Below are positions 40,001-50,400 of a DNA stretch of 64,000 bases, piece by piece. The notes under the pieces are model-generated. The model saw only the letters and a list, made by a program, of their open reading frames with translations, did no database searches and was not told the origin of the DNA. The DNA comes from Climacteris rufus. Taxonomy: Eukaryota; Chordata; Aves; Passeriformes; Climacteridae. The stretch covers positions 161,164 to 225,163 of the forward strand of contig VZRZ01003922.1 of NCBI GenBank assembly GCA_013398175.1, given 5' to 3'. The stretch's first letter is position 1; every line of letters begins with the position of its first letter. The translations under genes were made by a program, and so were the position numbers.

Positions 40001-43000
40001 ATGGTACTGTCTTACTTAATCACAGTGGTGAGAAGCACCCAAAGGTTCAGGTAGGTAGACAAACTTCATTTTGATTTCTGCTTTTTTATTGTCTTCTTCC
40101 TCAAAGAAAAGAAGGATTCTGCTTGAAGCAAGGCCTGCTGGAGGAAAGGCCTGTGGCTGGTTTTGTGGGTGTTTTCAGGACCCAGTCCTCATGTGTTATA
40201 GCTTGTTCCAGGCAAACTCCAGTACCATTGGAGTTACTTGGCATGGGATGAGACCATCTGACCCTTTATTGTATTCTGACATCTCACAGTTAACTGATGT
40301 TCTGATCAGGTGTAAGGAAAATGTTACTCCATGTAACTGGTGTCTCTTCCACGTTCTTTCACCATTACACTCCTGCCAGTTTTTTCCCTTTCTTTTGACA
40401 GCAGTAAAGTACTGGGTCTGAGTGGGTTAATTTTCTTTTCATTCTGACCTTTTTGTTACACGGTAGGTGTTCAGCAAAGGTAACATCAAAGAGGCTGTAC
40501 TGTCATTATTTCCAGTGTTTGTGATTTGTTTCAGTGGCCTTCATTAGAACTGATTTAGATGAGGCTCATTCCCAGGCATATGTAATGTACATTTCAGCTG
40601 AAAACAGAACAGTCATTCACAAAATAAAGGCTGGGATTTAACAGTTAGTGCTTGGGTTTTGATGAATAAGAAGGAAATGCTCCATTCCCTGATCAGACAA
40701 AGGTTGGAGATGGGCAGTTTTCCTGGGCTGTTACTGGAGGAGGGGGCTGCAGAGTCCCTCAGTTCCACTTTTCAGCCCAAAGCAAAGAAGTTACATAGAA
40801 GTTACAAGTTACATAGAGGAAGCTGGGCACTACTTAGATTACCCTGCAGTGCAGTGGTTAGGTAGGGCAATCTCTGGGGAATTAAAATAACATAATCTGG
40901 GCCTCTGACTTTTTCAGCGAGTGTTCAATATGTAGTTCTGGAATAAATTATTTCACTGCCAACTTTTCATAGAAAGCTGTAGAAAACCCTACATGCTCTT
41001 GAAAGTTTGATGTTATTAAACTATAAACAGGCTTAAAAACTCACCAATCCAAGAGGAGGAACACCTGCCTCCTCAATAACAGCCTCATTTAAGCCATACA
41101 TAGGCACTAAGCTCCTGAATCTTGCCAAACCTATGTGTTTAAGTTCAGCTTTTGGGCATTTGTTATTCTTCAGAATACACCATTTGGGGAGTTGGAGCTT
41201 TCAGGTGTCAGGCAGCAGCTGGAGGTTTTGTGTCATTAAGTTTTAACAGGTTTATGTCTTTTTTTCACTTTTTAAATATTACTTTTTATGGCTCCACTTG
41301 TAACTTTGTTGCCAAGATCTCACATTATTAAGCTAAGAACTTGGTGTGAACTTTGTACATCAGTTATGAGTGTACTGATAACTGGAACAAAAACCAATTT
41401 GTATTGCACATTTTGCATTTGAAGCTGACAGTTATGTTGTACACTTTTCATTTCATGCTGTACTCAATGCTGGAAGAATCTAGGGGATCAAATGGCAGCA
41501 GATCTCTCAGGTACAGGCCAGAACTGACTTTCTTTCTGTGCTGAGAGACCCCTTATCATAAAAGACCAGTTGGACTAGTCTTGCCCTGCAAGTGTTTTTC
41601 ATTTATCTTTTGTAAGGAGATACAACATTCACTTGGGGCTTATTGGAAAAGTTTTATTTGTTTTTTCCTTTGTAGGGTAGAATGGGTTGCCTAAGAGAGA
41701 TTGTGGGGTCTCCCATCAGTGGAGATATTTAAATTCTGACTGGACATGGTCCATCACTTCCTCCACGTGCACCTGCCTGTGCAGGAGGATGTGATGAGGT
41801 GGTATTGAGAGGTCCCTTCTGACCTGAGCTGTTCCATAGAGCTGTGAAAAGTACAGGTTAGCAGACAATCACCATTTCAGCTTGTGGAGTTGTAGTTACA
41901 GCCAGGTTTTTGAAAGACATTTATATCAACATAGAAGTTTGCCCCTAATTTTATATAAGTGCGATGTGCATAAGTACTGGCTTCAGGAGGCTACAGGAGG
42001 ACATTCTCTAGCTTATGCAGATATGTGGAAACTAAAATATTACAGAACTGCATTTTTAACTGATACAGTGGTCAAGGTATGACTCTCTGGTAGGGACCAG
42101 ACTGACTCCCAGGTCTATAAAACTATTAAGGTATCAGAAAGAAGTAAGAACCTGTATGTTAGTGGGACTGAACATCTGTCATGTTTGCTTTATAGAGGAT
42201 AATCTGACAAAAGAATGGCCACTTCATGCACAGATTTATCTTGAGGATATGTCCTGGAATGAAGGTATGAGTGCCTTGCTGCTGGTTCCTAATGCCTTTC
42301 ATTGTCCCTGTTAATGTTTTCTGTATTTTCTGCATCTTCTCCATTGTTGCCTTAGTTTAAGTTCTACTTTTTCTGTATTTCCTGAGATAAAGCTATTTTG
42401 CTCTCTGAGATTACCTGGATTAGAATGTAACTCTCTTTGACACTTGTTTTACATTCCATCTACATCTCTCCCCCCACCCCCACCTGCAGTACCACTTTTC
42501 ACCTAGCTCTCCTCTTGTATAATTGAGTAAATAGATTCTTCCCATATCTCTTGTGCATCTTCTTGCTCTTCCTGTGATGGCAGAGTGGCAGAGTGCCTGT
42601 GTTTCCATACAGGGGTTTGGGTTTTTTCATCTGACACTGTGTTATTTCCCTCCTTTCTATTACCCTGGCTTTTCTCATTGACTTGCTTTTGGAATGAATG
42701 GCTGATGTAACTTTTTTTTAGCTTTTTTTTTTTTTAACTTTTTTATTTTTTAAGCTGTGAGGTGAAAAATCCACTCTCCTTTCTTATGTTTTGTTTCCTG
42801 GATTAGCAGTCTGTTTTGGAAGCATCCTTAATCTGTCATATGTCTGACTAACACCGCTTAGTTTTTGCTACTTTTTTTAACCTGTTTCACTGCTGTGCAC
42901 CTTGTTATTACTGTTGTTTTTTTAAATACTCTCCACTGGCCCTCTGACCCTGGTTGTTTGGTGTAAGAATGCCTCAGTCACTGAAACATTTTGAGAGTAC

Positions 43001-43280
43001 AGTTCTTTTTTGAGCTACAAATGGTAGCACAGATACTGATACTTACAACCCAGCAGCTGGAGGTTGTTACCAAGAGCAGGTTTGTGATGAAAATTCAGAA
43101 TAAATTCTTGATTCTTCTCAAGCACTAAAGGCTTTTTTGTTTTCTTTTTTGGCAGATGAACAACTCTATACTCTCTCCTGTAGATGTGGTGGGAATTACA
43201 GTGTCTTCAAGAGTGAAACCAAAGATGTATCTTTGGTTTGTTGTGACACGTGTTCACTTGTTATTGAGATCCTTCAGTGA
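9984..43280 (+). CDS. DNAJC24: DNAJC24 (DPH4), spliced gene with four coding exons
   Basis: DNAJC24/DPH4 is a J-domain co-chaperone with a CSL-type (DPH-type) zinc finger that supports the first step of diphthamide synthesis on elongation factor 2 in the cytosol. Four exons bounded by AG/GT sites (9984-10091, 32940-33078, 42196-42264, 43156-43280) join in frame to 441 nt, or 146 residues plus stop; human is 149. The J domain spans about residues 10-82, with the Hsp70-stimulating HPD at 38-40 and the family segment FIEIDQAWKILGNEETK. The zinc finger covers about 92-146, with cysteines 114, 116 (CRCGG) and 135, 138 (CDTC). The ATG at 9984 is chosen because it gives the human spacing of eleven residues to KDW and has a strong context (gccATGG). 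The N-terminal residues (MAFGRLTQ) differ from human; the rest is close. It converges on IMMP1L, as in human 11p13. Identification is from remembered family sequence, not a search. Confidence 0.96.
16788..16854. repeat. AT-rich palindrome cluster
   Basis: It includes a 9-bp stem with a 3-base loop (16788-16808), a 5-bp stem (16806-16820), and a perfect 32-base palindrome at 16823-16854 with half-site acaattaataacttat. All use the same TAACTTATT/AATAAGTTA words. Confidence 0.92.
22913..22945. repeat. GGTTT short tandem repeat
   Basis: A few GGTTT units followed by a T run in DNAJC24 intron 2. Confidence 0.8.
24921..25095. repeat. Two interleaved direct duplications
   Basis: A 22-base unit (tttaaactgcccaaggacaa plus two bases) occurs at 24921-24942 and 24958-24979. 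A 38-base unit starting aggataaagtttaaag occurs identically at 24981-25018 and 25058-25095. The spacing and shared words suggest stepwise local duplication. Confidence 0.9.
32510..32765. promoter_or_regulatory. Possible conserved non-coding block
   Basis: A non-repetitive stretch 175 bases upstream of DNAJC24 exon 3 keeps about a dozen CpGs in an AT-rich intron, and ends with a TAATTAAATT homeodomain-type site. An 80-codon frame is open but resembles nothing known. The call rests on composition only. Confidence 0.3.
32940..33078 (+). CDS. DNAJC24: DNAJC24 exon 3 (HPD motif)
   Basis: The acceptor follows a T-rich tract and ends in ttggcag; the donor is CGTG|gtaggt with GT at 33079. The exon is 139 nt, enters in phase 0 and leaves one base (G) for the next codon. 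It encodes residues 37-82, starting YHPDK, so it carries the HPD catalytic signature and the third helix of the J domain. Confidence 0.96.
33836..34150. promoter_or_regulatory. Possible conserved non-coding block
   Basis: A high-complexity, CpG-retaining stretch that stays open on both strands (68-93 codons) but resembles no protein. It carries a SOX-type CCATTGT at 34003-34009. It has the look of a constrained enhancer, but no alignment was possible. Confidence 0.3.
35085..35103. repeat. TG dinucleotide microsatellite
   Basis: An uninterrupted (TG)n run of about nine units in DNAJC24 intron 3. Confidence 0.9.
35600..36080 (-). mobile_element. CR1 LINE fragment, internal part
   Basis: Read on the - strand it matches the CR1 region upstream of the 3' tail. 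Landmarks on + are gacctgctggccatgctgct, gctttccagccag with tgtactggtgca, and ccagcccatttct followed by ccaggtccctttgaa. It is diverged and 5' truncated. The open frames here (88, 174 aa) are products of this repeat. Confidence 0.85.
36414..36722 (-). mobile_element. CR1 LINE fragment, 3' end
   Basis: In - orientation the 3' end is at left: cacagaatggttggggttgg, then atccagcctggccttgggca, ggcagcctgtgccagggcct and a ccctctccatctttcttgta end. It is a clear CR1 3' terminus, truncated at its 5' side (right). Confidence 0.92.
38594..39373 (-). mobile_element. CR1 LINE fragment with internal tandem copy
   Basis: A - strand CR1 of the type common in Neoaves. Landmarks on + are cacagaatgatagtgctgag, ccctgctcaggaccatcccc, gtcactggccaccagagagc and gaagttgtagactctgatga. 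Its inner 208 bases (38955-39162) recur at 39164-39373 directly after a single N. Without the second copy it would be an ordinary 5' truncated fragment. Confidence 0.88.
38955..39373. repeat. Near-identical tandem duplication around an N
   Basis: Copy one is 38955-39162 (208 bases) and copy two 39164-39373 (210 bases), joined by the only N at 39163. By eye they differ only in a few bases near the left end (cctcatgg versus cctcacagg) and near the right end (gggtttaa versus ggatttaa). The N suggests a scaffold join or merged gap. Confidence 0.93.
39588..39645 (+). mobile_element. CR1 3' terminal scrap
   Basis: A short + strand CR1 tail: gttggactcaatgatcttaa, then ttttccaacataaatgattc and a tctgtggttctat repeat-like end. 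Only the last 60 bases are recognisable. Confidence 0.75.
41677..41850 (+). mobile_element. CR1 LINE fragment, 3' end
   Basis: A diverged + strand CR1 3' end: gggttgcctaagagagattg, gtctcccatcagtggagata, gactggacatggtcc, then gaggtcccttctgacctgag and a ttccatagagctgtga tail. It is 5' truncated. Confidence 0.85.
42196..42264 (+). CDS. DNAJC24: DNAJC24 exon 4 (linker)
   Basis: The exon is 69 nt, entering and leaving with one base carried. The acceptor is gctttatag and the donor GAAG|gtatga. With the carried G the first codon is GAG, and the exon encodes residues 83-105, ending in QIYLEDMSWNE. The last part matches the human VYLEEMSWNEG segment at the start of the DPH-type zinc finger. Confidence 0.93.
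42265..43155 (+). other. DNAJC24 intron 4
   Basis: A short T-rich intron with a poly-T run near 42715-42755. No other feature was seen. Confidence 0.85.
43156..43280 (+). CDS. DNAJC24: DNAJC24 exon 5 (zinc finger and stop)
   Basis: The acceptor is cttttttggcag; coding runs to TGA at 43278-43280. The 125 nt plus the carried G make 41 codons and a stop. It holds SCRCGGNYSV and CDTCSLVIEI, the two zinc-ligand pairs of the CSL zinc finger. The protein ends in Gln three residues short of the human C-terminus (HYN). The exon continues as 3' UTR of unknown length. Confidence 0.95.
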
Positions 43281-44411
43281 ATGTTTCGGTGAAGCACATA
43301 AAGTGTTACAAACTTTTCCAAAGACTGGACAAACAAGTGACAGCATCTGCTAAAGAAACAGATGTTAAAGAAAAGGGGGGCACTACACAAACAAGTTAAT
43401 TCAGGCTTAAAAATGAAAGGTGGCCCTTTGCTCACGCAGCTCTGCAGACACGACACTTGGATTTTCCCTTCTGCAGCTGAAGAGCTCATTATTAAACACC
43501 TCCAAACCAGAACACCAGTTCTGTACAACTGGAAAATATCTCCTGATAGGTTTCTTTTCCAGCAAACAACAGAGTAGCTTCTTTCAATTTCAATCTGAAT
43601 CAGCTTTACCTCGGGCCCTTCCTCTTAGGTCAAATCCTTTTAACAGCTCAGATGACAAAATTCAATCAGGAGGCACAGACGTGAGAATGCTTTGAAGATA
43701 ATGAAGAGCAAGTTTAAGTAGTGGGAAACAGGAACATTTTCTATTTATAAGCTAAATATTTAAGTTCATTAAATCCTCTGAAGGACTTGAGCCTCAGAAG
43801 AGGAGGCAGAGAATGGCAGCTGGCAGAGGCAGCTTGTGCCAGTGCCGAGGAGCAGGGCTGGGGGCTGTGCAGTGCCCTGGGACAGAACCAACATTACCTG
43901 GCCAGCCTGGGGAGGAGCACATTTGGAACTGAGGCTCTCCATCGTCTGAACAAATGGAGTAGTCATTCCTGAGGTAAAAGCTAACAAGGAAGCTGTGCCC
44001 TGACCCTACTGGACATACAGTCCCCTGGGCAGATGAGAGCCAGGTCAGGGACAGCCCAGAGCACAACTGAGAGTGACCAGCAGCTGCAGAACCCCTCTGG
44101 TCCCATGTTCAGTTCCAGCCCTGTGCACTGTGACTTTTTCAGCTCTTCCTAACAGTCAGTGCTAACCTTGGCTTGTAACAAAACTCCTAAACTTTCTTAT
44201 AAATCCAAGCACTTACTGTGACTTGCCAGAGGAAGCAGAGCAAGAGGCACATCCTTTTTGTTGGTGACGGAATTGCATCATTCCCACTCTGAAGTTAGGT
44301 GTAAGCTGAGACATCTTTGGCAAGTAATACTTGGGTTTATTCTAAGCAAAAATAGTTCCATTAATTTTAGTAGAAAATACTATGAAAACTGTCAATAGTA
44401 ACTTAAGTCTT
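43281..44411. other. Convergent 3' region between DNAJC24 and IMMP1L
   Basis: It separates the two stop codons by 1131 bases and should hold the 3' UTRs of both genes. A GC-richer block at about 43790-44110 is not recognised. Confidence 0.7.
44336..44341 (-). terminator. Candidate IMMP1L poly(A) signal
   Basis: A canonical AATAAA on the - strand (TTTATT on +) lies about 70 bases past the IMMP1L stop. It would give a very short 3' UTR ending near 44315-44325. Confidence 0.55.
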
Positions 44412-44480
44412 TTAATCATCAAGAAACCTATGGCCATTGGGGCTTGCACGTAGAAATCCGAAGTCATTCAGAGGCCATAT
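44412..44480 (-). CDS. IMMP1L: IMMP1L coding exon 5 and stop
   Basis: The acceptor is gttttacag. It has 22 codons plus TAA at 44414-44412, residues 145-166, IWPLNDFGFLRASPNGHRF then LDD. It matches the human C-terminus almost residue for residue. Confidence 0.96.
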   Translation of the reverse strand: MWPLNDFGFLRASPNGHRFLDD

Positions 44481-47400
44481 CTGTAAAACAAAATACAAGA
44501 GATTTTAGTCACAACTCACAGTTCAGTATTTTCATTTGTTATTGTTGCCATTGTTTCATAAACAGCATAATTTTATCTCTTTAACTGACAGGGTAAAGAA
44601 CTTTCCTCACCTACGTGCTTCTCTTACTAAGAGTAATAAATACTGTATATCACAGGAAATCATTCCGTAGTGGCTGGAGCCACCTTTGGAATTTATACAG
44701 GGCATGCTCTGCTATGGAGAGCCTCATAAATTGCATTTCTTTTTTCAGCCTTGGAAATAAATATGTTCCTAAGAAGTGTCTTTCAAATTCAGTGTTTTCT
44801 AGCTTGTAAATCTCTTCATGACTTAAAAGACAAAGCATATATTTTTTGGTCCATCTAGGAGTAAAAAAAGAGTACCATGTACATGGACCTCCCAGGGGTG
44901 AGGTGTTCATTCTATTTTCAGGCTGGGCCTTTGAAATGGAAAAACCAAACCTTGGAAAAAAAAATCTATGGGCTACAGGTAAGCATCTAACATACAAACA
45001 GGTACAAAGGTGTGGAGTGCCTGCCACCACTGGGGCTCTGGACCAGGGGGCTCCCCTGAGGAGGGGACAGGTACTTACAAAAGAGCAAAACTCATGACCA
45101 AGTACAAGTGTCAGAGAATGATGGACCAACAAAAGAATCTTCTCTCCAGAAAGTAACTGCATAGCTGTTCATATAGTGAATGATCCCACAGGAGTACTTT
45201 GCTCTGGACAGTCACTAACTCCATGTAGGATGGTCTTGGATGCACAAACAATAATAGGAAAGCAAGGACATTTGTTTACTCTCTGTCCTTTGTCTCCCTT
45301 GACTGTGTGTGTCTCTTCACAGCACATTGTTTCAAAGATGGCACAAGGGGATCAGCAGGAAGAAGTGAAAGATGATGCTGAAGAATCAATGTTCTCTGTG
45401 GCTCTAATTCATAAAAATTTTGCAGCCCCTGCCCAAGATGAAGTGGCCTAGACAGAAAGATGAGGTACTACCTTGTTCCCAAAGCATCTGTCTTATTATG
45501 TTTATCTTGCTCATTTTTCCTTAGAATTTGATCTTCAGGAAGGTATAAAGTCACCCTCTAGGAACAGCAACCTACTCTGTAACTGAGTTCAGCCACACAC
45601 AGAGGGAGCTTTTCCTGCTTTCTGTGTGGAGTGAAAGAGTAATTTTCTCATTTAGAGGAGGAAGCACAGTGCAAAGGTTCAGTTACTGCTACCCCTGTGG
45701 TTTGTCCCCAGCACTGAAGGCTGTGACAGAAGAGGCTGAGGCAGCTAAGGATGGGCACAGCACCCCCCAGACCGAGTGGGGCTGTGCAGGGCCTGAGGCT
45801 CCCTGGCTGCCCTCTGTGAGGCCCCTCCCAGCACTCTGGGCCTCTGCCATCAGCTGCTTTGGGCCTGGGCCCTGGGGAGGGCAGAAGGATGAGTCACTGC
45901 CAGGACCTCCAGTTCTGTGGATCAGAAAAAGGCTCAAAGCGCTCTTGTGCAAGATCTGAGAGAATATTTGTGGTTCTGGCAGCGCAGGAGCAGCACAAGG
46001 AACAGCTGCTGCTACACAAACCCACAGAGGTAAGGCCTTGTCCCTGTGCTGATCAGCCAGTGAGGTAGTGAAGTTCCACACAAATACACAGAGATGTGTA
46101 TTTGAAGTTCCACACAAATACACAGAGATGCAAACCAACAACAGAAGGATATTTGGGATCTGGGTTAGAAGCAAAGCGATGGAATTCAAGGCTGTCCAGA
46201 GGGCCTGTGCTGACTGCAGGCTGGGTGTCAAGCCTTTGTTTGGCCTTGAAGGCAAAGAGAAGTAAAAGGAAATAGAAATATCCCACATAACAAATCTAAG
46301 CTGATCTCAGGAAAGGCCTGGAGAAGGAAGTTTCTTAGTCCAATCACTACAGCACAAATCTCGTTTCAGGCAATTCAAATCACACCTATGGCAACTTAAC
46401 TTTCTTTCAGTGAAAGTAATCAAATTAGCTTTAAATGTTGCTTTGACAATTTAGTTTGAAATTCATCACAGTAATTTTAGTGGTAGAGTCAGAATGAAAA
46501 TGATGTTTTACCTAGTCTGCATGCAGGGGGAACCTGAGAACAATACTCATGGTTGGAAAGAGATGGCAAGCCCTCCTCTGTGAAACAAAGACATGCCACT
46601 CTCGTAATTCCCAAGTCTTTTAGAGTTACAACAGAAGTTGACTGTGACTTGCTCATTCAGACTGGCTATTCCAATTAGCAGCTCCTTGCCCTCTCTGCTT
46701 TGGCCTCCACAGATCTGATCTGATGGACGGGGGATAAATGGGGCTAACCAGCTCTTTTGAAGATACACCACAGGTCTAGTTTTGACATGGAGCCTAACTC
46801 CAGGGAATGCACAGGAAGGATATCCTACCTAGGACAGGATGAAGCATGACTTCTGTCAAAGTGGGACTCCCAGGGCTTTTACTGACTTTGCAGCTGCTTT
46901 GATTTCAGCAGCCCTTTATGGAATGACCTTGTCTTTGGAGTGGCAGTGGATATGGTGGCAGGGAGCAAGAGGAGCAGACAGACTCATGTGTTGTTATTTC
47001 TGTATGGGTTAAAACTGGTGCACCAACACTGACTAAGAACCTTCGGTCTAAACTTCAGATAAACATTTATGTTTTGCCAAGAATAGGTTGGCTAAACAAA
47101 TTCAGCCAGCTAGGCTGGCTAAGCTCACTCTCCTCTGTTGAAATCCATGACTTCCAAATTAGATTTGGGGGTTTTCCATCCATTCCTAAAAATGTGACTT
47201 AGCATTCAAAGGCACTGTTACATCTGCTTCTCCAAAATCCACTTTAAGATGAAGCCACAAAAACTTCCATTCTCGAGGCAGTAAAAGCTGTTTGATCAAA
47301 GAGAAGCCAAAGCTCCAGCAGACTGCATTAAAAGCACACAGAGGTTTCTTGGCCAGTGGCCAGTGCTCAGCCACCCCCATGCAGACGATTCTGCTGCCTT

Positions 47401-50400
47401 TCACAGTCATGTGCAGTAGCAAGATCACTGTATGCTCTTGTGAACTACCACAAACAACCCAAACTATAAACACTCAGTTCAAAAATAAACTCATTTTTGC
47501 TTTTGTTAGGCCCCATATGCTTAAACGTCAGGAAAACTTGAATAATCACTACTCTATGCCACCATCATAAAACAACTGCTATAAAATTTGGTTAAATTAT
47601 TTTCATTAAGTATCAAGTGATTGCATACTATCTTTTTTAACAGACTCTGGAGTCCTAAAGTAGTACTTCAATATGCATTATCTGTGTGTAAGTTCCACTC
47701 GTTTTACAGAGTTTACTGAGGGTTCAGTTCTGTCAGTCACTTCATTAAAATCTCTCAAACACCTTCCTTGTGGTACAAGCTGGACACAAAATCTGTTGCT
47801 GTGGAGAGATCCTGTGATTAATTATGGCTGTCCACATACACAGGTCCTTGATATATACATTATTTGCTAAAAGACCCTTTAAAGTAGTACACAGCAGTTT
47901 TTCTATACCTGTACATCAGTTTGGAGAACTGTTTTTTTTCAGTTGCATTATCAAGACTACATTGTCATTAGAGGATTGTCAGTATATTAACATCATTTGT
48001 ATCTTAGCAGTTAATAATCCAAGCTAAAACTTGGGTCATAAAAATAGCTGTTTTTAGAATCAGCATTTTTCCCTCTGGTGTCCACAGTGAGGCAAAGAGC
48101 AGGAAAGGACAGAGCCCTGAGTAAACACCAGGGAAGAACTCAAAGCAAATGGGAGCCAGGAAGAACAGGTCAGACAAAACTTGCCAATAGGGGTGAGAGG
48201 GACATGTTTGAGGTTTAGTAAGCAATTACTGATTGTGCTCAATAGCTACAAGGTCTTTTTTAAAAAAAGTCCCAAATTGTCTTCTTAAGTACTGTAAATT
48301 AAGGATATAAGGCTTTGTTAAATTGGAAAGATCTACTCTTCCCTGTGTGTGTAATACAGCCATGCTAAATTATGTGTTTGTGGGTGAACTACATGGAGAA
48401 AACCTTTTTTATTGTTCTGAAAGCACAATTTTAAATCCAGCTTTCTAAAAGCAGGTGCAGAAGCCTGTAATATATCCTCCTTCCTTTCTTAAACTTTTTA
48501 TGGAGAGGAAATTGTGTTAGTTTCTTCTTTTTGGTAAAAGTAAATTAATAATGCAGATAATATGAAAAAGTCACTTAGTGTGAAATAAAGTGGTAGAATT
48601 GTTGAAACAGAAGGAGAAGGAACCATGATGGTTTATACAATGCAATATTCATTCAAAGCATTTTTTATTAATAGGAGTGTGGTAGACAATTACAGTGGCA
48701 CAGTGGTGGACTTTACTGTTAAGAGCTTTTTCACTCTTTTCTATTTTAAAAAGCAGCAAGGCCAGTGTACTTGTCCAAAGTGTGTGTGTGAGTCCTGGAG
48801 AGAGAATCTTTTCCTCCATTTGGTGTTTCGGACTCCAGAGCTACAACAGCAGTGAAATACAGAGATGCCCTTTTCTACCATTTTGCAGAGTCAAGAATGA
48901 AATCAAGGATGGAATGTACATCTGTGCAGTAGGGTGTATGTGTGTATGTCTGTGTTTTATCAGGTCTGGATTTCTTGCAAAATAATTCATTCAGTTTTCA
49001 GAGCAGTGACTTCTCAGAGTGCTGCTCCAAAGTCCTCCCTCCGAACGCCCTGCCAGTGCTGAATTATCCTTTTGCTGCAAGTGGCTGGAGTGTTCATGCT
49101 TTCCTCTACATTTGCTTTGGCCAGACAGTTAAGGAGGAAGGTTTCAATACCTAACACCCAGGCATTAAAAATGTATTAATGCAACTATTTTTAGAGGTTA
49201 TAAATACAGCTATACCTTAAGACAAATGCGTCCTCTTATCAGCCCGTAAGGAACAGGTCCGTAGCACCTGGAATCTGTAGAGTTCCTGAGATTATCACCT
49301 TCTAACCAAACATGTCCTTTAGGCACCTATAATTAAGCAGGATTGAAATGGGAAAAGAAAACAGAATGGTATTAAGCACAGTTTGCCTTTTAGTGTATTT
49401 TGTGATTTCTCTGCTCTGTATTTCATGACTCTGTAATGAACTAATTTTTATCGAAGCTACGAAGATCCACTGCCAGATTTAGAGGGATGAGAAGGAGTGC
49501 TCCAAAGTATCTGTTCTATCATGTGCTCAAAAACCAATGGTTTGCAACAAAAAATCCAGAATGAAGATGTAAGAGGTTAGACCAATGTGACAGGGTCATT
49601 AATTTAATAGACTTCAAAAGAGGTCATTAGGATGTTGACTGAAAATCTGCCCTCCTGTCGCAGTAACAGCATGAACAGGGCAGCCACACACTCATCAACA
49701 TCCTGGGGCCAGCACCAAGGCTAGACCTGTTAGTAGATTCATGATGAACTAACTGGTAATTGATTGTGACATCAATTACGAATAATCTCATCATTTTATC
49801 GGAGTAGGCTTGTCAAAGTTCTAATTAAGATCACAGTTCATTCTATGTGCAGGCAGAATCCACAACACATTATATTGCAATAATGATGATCACAAAACAG
49901 CAAATCCCTTTTTATAATTTGAAAATTAATGATGGTGACCTTATACTATATGACAAAGACCTTTCATTGCCCATATATATTATGCATTAACTATATTACA
50001 TACCACAGATTCATGGCATTCACTGGCTGACTCAATGACAAAATGAGAAATAGCACCATAGCTGTAAGAGTTACCTAAATGAGAGTATAAAGCCCTCATA
50101 TATGAAAAAGTTGCTTCTACAGTTCTTAAACTAAGATTTCTGCTTGGAATATACAATACTATTTTCAGATACAAATAACCTCTTACAAGTTACCAAATAA
50201 AATACTTAATAAATATACTTCTAATTTGGTTTTATTTCTAAAATTCTAAACCAGGCTGAAAATTTAAATGAAGCAACATATTGTCAATCTGGAGAATATT
50301 TAATATGGACTTTAACATACATTTTTCCAAAACCAAGTATGTACTTGAATCATTACTGTGACCACAATTCTGAGAAAAAATATATGGAAACCAACTAAAT

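Larger units (their letters stand above)
33079..42195 (+). other. DNAJC24 intron 3 (9.1 kb)
   Basis: The left end holds a distinctive CpG-retaining block (33836-34150). The rest holds most of the CR1 fragments of the window, a TG microsatellite at 35085-35103, and the tandem duplication with the single N at 39163. Confidence 0.85.
44481..49215 (-). other. IMMP1L intron between coding exons 4 and 5
   Basis: A 4.7 kb intron with a 27-base direct repeat at 46070-46130 and a GC-richer stretch at 45690-45960. Open frames of 170 and 199 codons on the - strand have no recognisable domains. Confidence 0.85.

Noticed and set aside
44650..45162. 170-codon open frame on the - strand
   Set aside because: Intronic, no family resemblance, composition like the surrounding DNA.
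45689..46288. 199-codon open frame on the - strand
   Set aside because: It lies inside an IMMP1L intron, crosses a recent direct repeat and has no recognisable domain or splice context.
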